Shown here: piece by piece, positions 5,845-9,444 of the stretch | Layout: every line of letters starts with the position of its first letter | Numbering within the stretch: the first letter of the stretch is position 1 | Assembly: GCA_016919605.1 (NCBI GenBank) | Contig: JACXTQ010000263.1 | Span: 1-9,444, forward strand | Length of the DNA stretch: 9,444 bases | Source of the DNA: Methylovulum sp. | Lineage (GTDB): Bacteria; Pseudomonadota; Gammaproteobacteria; Methylococcales; Methylomonadaceae | Reading direction: 5' to 3' | The notes under the pieces: generated by a model | Seen by the model: only the letters and a program-made list of their open reading frames with translations | The model's database searches: none | What the model was told of the DNA's origin: nothing | Position numbers and translations under genes: made by a program

Positions 5845-6486
5845 TTAATGGCTTGCCCTATCAAAGGAAGGAGGTTTCGTTGGCAAATAAGACTCTAAAG
5901 AAAAAAGTTCTGTTTGTCCGTAATACATCGATGTAAGCTTACCTTTTTTATCACAGCCATCAGAATGTACACTAGGCACAAAACTAAAAACGACTATTAA
6001 ATCGCCTTCACTCTTATTTTGTAATAGTTTTTTTGCGATAAGATCATCTTTTAATACAGCATTTATACTTAAATCCCACTGTCTTTTTTCTCCGGGTTTT
6101 AGAAAAATATCACCCATCTTTACTGTTTCTTTGCCATCAATGGCATAATTTTTATGGTCTTTCGATATTTGTTGATGCTGAACAAAAATATCCGTCCTAA
6201 ACATTTCATTCGTAGCAGAAAAACTTGTTATCATCAAATTTCGATTGGTATCATTTAATAATTCAAAGTTGAGCGAGGATGCCACGCCAGAAGCATATTT
6301 TTTAACAATCATGTGCAGCCTTAATGCTCCTTGTTTGTCTGGTTTGTCAGAATCAAACGCGCCTACCTTGCAAAGGCCATCTTCAATAATCGTCTTATCC
6401 CTTATATTCGGCGTTGCGCATACCTCATTAAAAATGGGCCATTGCAATAAAAAGGCAATGTAAAACAGGCATGTTCCTCTTCTCAT
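5845..6486 (-). CDS. Exported protein of unknown function, AT-rich gene (213 aa)
   Basis: Not recognised. From the ATG at 6486 the protein begins MRRGTCLFYIAFLLQW, a typical signal peptide with likely cleavage after EVCA (residue 24), so a periplasmic or secreted product is predicted. There is no lipobox. The mature part is about 189 residues with only two cysteines, Cys39 and Cys178, which could form a disulphide. Alternating strands such as SLNFELLNDTNRNLMITSF (71-89) and the turn FLKPGEKRQWDLSI (128-141) suggest an Ig-like beta sandwich, as in BsuPI-like inhibitor or adhesion domains; this is inference from pattern only. The start at 6486 is preferred over the ATG at 6495 because AGGGA lies 8 nt upstream of the former and abuts the latter. 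The DNA is visibly more AT-rich than mutM or the TPR gene, which hints at separate acquisition. It lies 110 nt downstream of the TPR gene on the same strand. Confidence 0.75.
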   Translation of the reverse strand: MRRGTCLFYIAFLLQWPIFNEVCATPNIRDKTIIEDGLCKVGAFDSDKPDKQGALRLHMIVKKYASGVASSLNFELLNDTNRNLMITSFSATNEMFRTDIFVQHQQISKDHKNYAIDGKETVKMGDIFLKPGEKRQWDLSINAVLKDDLIAKKLLQNKSEGDLIVVFSFVPSVHSDGCDKKGKLTSMYYGQTELFSLESYLPTKPPSFDRASH

Positions 6487-6596
6487 AAGAGCCATTCCCT
6501 ATCTAATTGTTAATTCCGTATCATAACTCAAAAACATATTATTCTACTTATCCAGTTTGGCTATGGATTAGGATAGTCTTGCTTTGAATTTGGACA

Positions 6597-8303
6597 TCAA
6601 GTCTTAATACCCGCTTGTAGTTGCTGTAAATTATTTCTTACGGTTTGGGTATTGGGATGATCTTTGCCCAAAACTTTTTCCAAAATCACAAGGCTGCGTC
6701 GGTACAAGGGTTCGGCTTCGGCGTATCGGCCTTGGGAGTCATAAAGCAATGCCAGATTGTTCAGGCTTTGGGCAACATCAGGATGATCTTTGCCCAAGGC
6801 CTTTTCCCTAATCGCAAGGCTGTGTCGGTACAAGGGTTCGGCTTCGGCGTAGCGGCCTTGGGCACGGAAAAGTTCTGCCAGATTGTTCAGGCTGGTGGCG
6901 ACAGCAGGATGATCTTTGCCCAAAACCTTTTCCAAAATCGCAAGGCTGCGTTGGTACAAGGGTTCGGCTTCGGCGTAGCGGCCTTGGGTACGGAAAAGCC
7001 CTGCCAGATTGTTCAGGCTGGTGGCGACATCAGGATGGCTATTGCCCAAGGCCTTTTCCCTAATCGCAAGGCTACGTTGGTACAAGGGTTCGGCTTCGGC
7101 GTAGCGGCCTTGGGAGTCATAAAGCGCTGCCAGATTGTTCAGGCTGGTGGCGACATCAGGATGGTTGTTACCCAAGGCATTTTCAAAAATCGCAAGGCTG
7201 CGTTGGTATAAGGGTTCGGCTTCGGTGTATCGGCCTTGGGAACGGAAAAACTCTGCTAGATTGTTCAGGCTGGCGGCAACATCAGGATGGCCGTTGCCCA
7301 AGGCCTTTTCCCTAACCGCAAGGCTACGTTGCAACAAGGGTTCGGCTTCGGCGTATTGGCCTTGGGCATAATAAAGCCCTGCTAGGTTGTTCAGGCTGGT
7401 GGCGACATCAGGATGGTCGCTGCCCAAGGCCTTTTCCCTAATTGCAAGGCTGCGTTGGAGCAAGGGTTCGGCTTCGGCGTATTTGCCCGCATGGTCAAGC
7501 ATGAGTCCCGTCCCGTTCAAGATAGCGGCATCATCAGGCTTTAATACACTGGCTTTGGCATACCACTCGGCGGCTTGGGCATATAAGCCTTGGTAATACT
7601 GGGTATCGCCTTTGGCAACATAAATATCAACCAATTCAGTTTCTTTCTTTGCCTGTGCCTTATCCAATAACTGCATCGCCACGTCAAAGCGTTCTTCGGC
7701 GATGGCTTTTAAGGCCAGCGCATAGTCATCGGCGCTGTCAGGTATTTGTGCGGCTAAGGACTTGGCTTTGGCGGAAACTACGGGTTTTTGGGTTTCTAGT
7801 TGGTTTTGTAAAAAGGCTATTTGGTCATTTTTAACATTTTGGTCATTTTTAACATTCAATTCGTTTTTCAGGGCAGCAACGATTTGGTCAATATTTTGGG
7901 CAATGTTTTGCACATCGTGCTGAATTTGCTCCGTGCGCTCATGGGTTTGCTCCACGGTTTTTTGGAGGTGTTGCCATTGCCCGTTTTTAATAGGCGCAAG
8001 GCTTGGATTGTTCCACCAGACTAAAATCAAGACAAAAGCCGCCGCACCGCCGCCGCTTTGTATGGCTATTTTTGACCAACGGTTTTTAACTTGGACAAGG
8101 ACATGCAGCGACCCCATAAAAAAGAAGGTGAACAACGCGCACAACAGGGCGGAGATGATCGCCAGCATTTTATGCTTAAACTCCGGCAATTCATCGGGCA
8201 TAAAAGCAAACACCGCCAAGTAAAAAAGCAACAGCACCGTACCGAATACCCAAGCGGCAATAATCGTGTGTATCGAGGGGGAAGGTGTTGCATTGGTTGC
8301 CAT
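6597..8303 (-). CDS. Membrane-anchored coiled-coil protein with kinesin-light-chain-like TPR repeats (568 aa)
   Basis: Predicted inner-membrane scaffold. Three hydrophobic segments lie at about residues 12-35, 46-70 and 79-98. A long Gln/Asn-rich coiled-coil-like stretch follows (about 107-172), with NVKND twice in tandem. Two or three ordinary TPR helices (about 190-270) lead to seven 42-residue kinesin-light-chain-type TPRs (275-568) of the form YAEAEPLYQRSLAIREKALG plus a DHPDVATSLNNLA half. The last repeat ends in a capping sequence, NTQTVRNNLQQLQAGIKT. TPRs of this class bind peptides or partner proteins; the partner is unknown and no enzymatic domain (CHAT, NB-ARC, kinase) is attached. 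The ATG at 8303 is chosen over an in-frame TTG at 8321 because AGGT lies 9 nt upstream of the ATG. It is a paralog of the broken array at 8388-9444 and lies 85 nt downstream of it. The secreted-protein gene follows 110 nt downstream. Confidence 0.9.
   Translation of the reverse strand: MATNATPSPSIHTIIAAWVFGTVLLLFYLAVFAFMPDELPEFKHKMLAIISALLCALFTFFFMGSLHVLVQVKNRWSKIAIQSGGGAAAFVLILVWWNNPSLAPIKNGQWQHLQKTVEQTHERTEQIQHDVQNIAQNIDQIVAALKNELNVKNDQNVKNDQIAFLQNQLETQKPVVSAKAKSLAAQIPDSADDYALALKAIAEERFDVAMQLLDKAQAKKETELVDIYVAKGDTQYYQGLYAQAAEWYAKASVLKPDDAAILNGTGLMLDHAGKYAEAEPLLQRSLAIREKALGSDHPDVATSLNNLAGLYYAQGQYAEAEPLLQRSLAVREKALGNGHPDVAASLNNLAEFFRSQGRYTEAEPLYQRSLAIFENALGNNHPDVATSLNNLAALYDSQGRYAEAEPLYQRSLAIREKALGNSHPDVATSLNNLAGLFRTQGRYAEAEPLYQRSLAILEKVLGKDHPAVATSLNNLAELFRAQGRYAEAEPLYRHSLAIREKALGKDHPDVAQSLNNLALLYDSQGRYAEAEPLYRRSLVILEKVLGKDHPNTQTVRNNLQQLQAGIKT
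6600..7481 (-). repeat. Seven tandem 126-bp repeats encoding 42-aa TPR units
   Basis: Counting back from the stop, seven exact 126-bp periods fit with no gap. Units differ mainly in the segment after NNLA (GLYYAQGQ, EFFRSQGR, ALYDSQGR and similar) and in the linker before DHP. The DNA core that reads AAGGGTTCGGCTTCGGCGTA on the plus strand recurs almost unchanged in most units. Such identity favours recombination, copy-number change and gene conversion between units. Confidence 0.9.
7821..7856 (-). repeat. Perfect 18-bp tandem duplication in the coiled-coil region
   Basis: TTGGTCATTTTTAACATT occurs twice back to back (7821-7838 and 7839-7856). It encodes two copies of the hexapeptide NVKNDQ on the minus strand and keeps the frame. 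The perfect identity indicates a recent duplication. Six residues is not a multiple of the heptad, so it would shift coiled-coil register. Confidence 0.9.
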
Positions 8304-8330
8304 AAAGCCTATACCTATCAATAGTCTTAA

Positions 8331-8336
8331 ATTATA
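8331..8336 (-). promoter_or_regulatory. Candidate -10 box of the TPR gene
   Basis: On the minus strand the hexamer is TATAAT, 27 nt upstream of the preferred ATG at 8303. No good -35 is seen at 17 nt; that region overlaps the hairpin at 8352-8380. The call rests on the -10 match and position alone. Confidence 0.3.
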
Positions 8337-8351
8337 AAATTATCCCTGCTT

Positions 8352-8380
8352 GTTCAGCGTAGCTTGGAGCCACGCTGAAC
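8352..8380. repeat. 9-bp perfect inverted repeat (hairpin) between the two TPR loci
   Basis: GTTCAGCGT (8352-8360) and ACGCTGAAC (8372-8380) are perfect reverse complements around an 11-nt loop. Two more GC pairs can form inside after one mismatch. It starts 7 nt after the stop of the upstream TPR array. On the minus strand the stem is followed by AAGCAGGG, with no T run, so it is not a classical intrinsic terminator. The shape fits a REP-type palindrome or an mRNA 3'-end stabiliser. Confidence 0.55.
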
Positions 8381-8387
8381 GTAGGCA

Positions 8388-9444
8388 TCAAGTCTTAAGG
8401 CCCGCTTGTAGTTGCTGTAAATTATTTCTTACGGTTTGGGTATTGGGATGATCCTTGCCCAAGACCTTTTCAAAAATCGCCAAGCTGCGTTGGTACAAGG
8501 GTTCGGCTTTGGCATATTGGCCTTGGGAATAATACAGCTTTGCCAAATTATTCAGGCTGGTGGCAACCTTAGGATGGTCGTTACCTAAAGCCTGTTTCCA
8601 AATCGCCAAGCTACGTTGGTATAAAGGCTCGGCTTTGGCGTATTGGCCTTGGGCATCATACAGTAAGGCCAGATTGTTTAGGCTGGCGGCAACATCAGGA
8701 TGGTCGTTGCCTAAAACCTTTTCTAAAATTGCCAAGCTGCGTTGGTACAGGGGTTCGGCTTTGGCGTATTGGCCTTGGACACGGAAAAGCTCCGCCATAT
8801 TATTCAGGATGGTGGCAACTTCAGGATGGTTGTTGCCTAAAGCTTTTTCCGAAATTGCCAGACTGCGTTGGTACAAAGATCCGGCTTCGGCGTATTGGCC
8901 TTGTATACGGAAAAGTAATGCCAGATTGTTGATGCTGGTGGCGATATAAGGATGGTCGCCACCTAAGGCCTTTTCCCAAATCGCCAGACTGCGGCGGAAT
9001 AAGGGCTCGGCTTCGGCATACCTGCCTTGGACACGGAAAAGCTCCGCCAGATTGTCCAGGCTAGTGGCGACATAAGGATGCTCGTTACCCAAGGTTTTTT
9101 CCCAAATCGCCAAGCTGCGCTGGTACAGGGGTTCGGCCTCAGGGTATCTGCCTTGGGAATAATAAAGCTTTGCCAGATTGTTCAGGCTGGCGGCAACCTC
9201 AGAATGCCCGTTGCCTAAGGCCTTTTCCCTAATCGCCAGGCTGCGTAGGTACAAGGGTTCGGCTTCGGCGTATCGGACTTGGGCATAATAAAGCTTTGCC
9301 AGATCATTCAGGCTGGCGGCAACCTCAGGATGGTCGCTACCTAAGGTCTTTTACCTCATCGCAAGGCTGCGCAGGTGCAAGGGTTCGGCTTCTGAGAGTC
9401 TGCCTTGGGAATCATAAAGCAAGGCCAGATTGTTCAGGCTGGCG
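8388..9444 (-). pseudogene. Kinesin-light-chain-like TPR gene, interrupted by an in-frame stop; 5' end beyond window
   Basis: Repeats of the same 42-residue TPR family run from the right edge to the TGA at 8388-8390, ending in the same cap (NTQTVRNNLQQLQAGLKT) as the intact paralog. Reading inward from position 9444 the frame is clear (ASLNNLALLYDSQGR...) until TAA at 9351-9353, where sister repeats have GAA (R-E-K becomes R-stop-K). The repeat frame stays open on both sides, so this is a nonsense change, not a frameshift. The nearby unit is also degenerate (LSEAEPLHLRSLAMR for YAEAEPLYQRSLAIR; QVR for QGR). After the stop no ATG occurs for several repeats; the only nearby in-frame start is a TTG inside a repeat (9254) with no start-site context. 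The most likely reading is a decaying paralog. A sequencing error or readthrough cannot be excluded. No membrane or coiled-coil part is visible inside the window. Confidence 0.7.
8391..9398 (-). repeat. Eight tandem 126-bp TPR-coding repeats plus a partial ninth to the window edge
   Basis: Eight exact 126-bp periods lie between 8391 and 9398, and a ninth continues to 9444. The three units nearest the stop share the variant YAKAEPLYQRSLAI, while upstream units have YAEAEP. This suggests local unit duplication within the array. The frame is kept across all units. Confidence 0.9.

Noticed and set aside
6645..7211. Plus-strand open frame of 188 codons within the TPR gene
   Set aside because: It is antisense to the 126-bp repeats and stays open only because the repeated unit lacks stops in that frame. 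The translation is a monotonous echo of the repeat.
6600..7481. CRISPR-like array, because of regular repeats
   Set aside because: The 126-bp period has no unique spacers, keeps an open frame throughout and encodes TPR units.
8388..9254. Intact 288-residue TPR protein starting at 9254
   Set aside because: The apparent start is a TTG in the middle of a repeat (EPLYLRS) with no start context, and the repeat frame continues upstream to a TAA and beyond. It is better described as the 3' part of an interrupted gene.

Overview
The window looks like a bacterial chromosome segment, most likely gammaproteobacterial. The evidence is a DegQ-type periplasmic protease, a SlyD-type FKBP isomerase with a His-rich tail, a classical MutM (Fpg), a MetA-type homoserine acyltransferase and compact Gram-negative spacing. 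The family mix, including long kinesin-light-chain-like TPR proteins, would suit a Methylococcales-like or related environmental lineage. That placement is an inference from general knowledge and was not tested by any search.

Layout. (1) Positions 1-1256, minus: the N-terminal 418 codons of a DegQ/HtrA periplasmic protease, cut by the left edge inside PDZ2. (2) 1257-1539: a divergent intergenic region with a sigma70-like promoter inside a 9-bp inverted repeat and a leader hairpin, both facing right. (3) 1540-3786, plus: a probable three-gene operon of a 99-aa acidic protein, a P-loop ATPase/kinase-like protein and a homoserine O-acyltransferase (metA), with gaps of 15 and 21 nt. (4) 3825-4247, minus: a small zinc-ribbon protein convergent with metA. 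(5) 4342-4821, minus: slyD. (6) 4911-5726, minus: mutM. (7) 5845-6486, minus: an AT-rich gene for an exported protein of unknown function. (8) 6597-8303, minus: a membrane-anchored coiled-coil protein with seven 42-residue TPR repeats. (9) 8388 to the right edge, minus: a second run of the same repeat family, interrupted by an in-frame TAA and lacking its 5' end.

The left two thirds is housekeeping: envelope proteolysis, methionine biosynthesis, prolyl isomerisation/metal handling and oxidised-base repair. The right third is accessory in character. It holds an unknown secreted protein and two tandem TPR paralogs with almost identical 3' ends, one of them apparently decaying. Hairpins mark several of the gene borders there. 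No tRNA, rRNA, CRISPR array, transposase or phage gene was seen. I did not find convincing evidence of a wholly new system. The most unusual locus is the tandem TPR pair with its AT-rich secreted neighbour.
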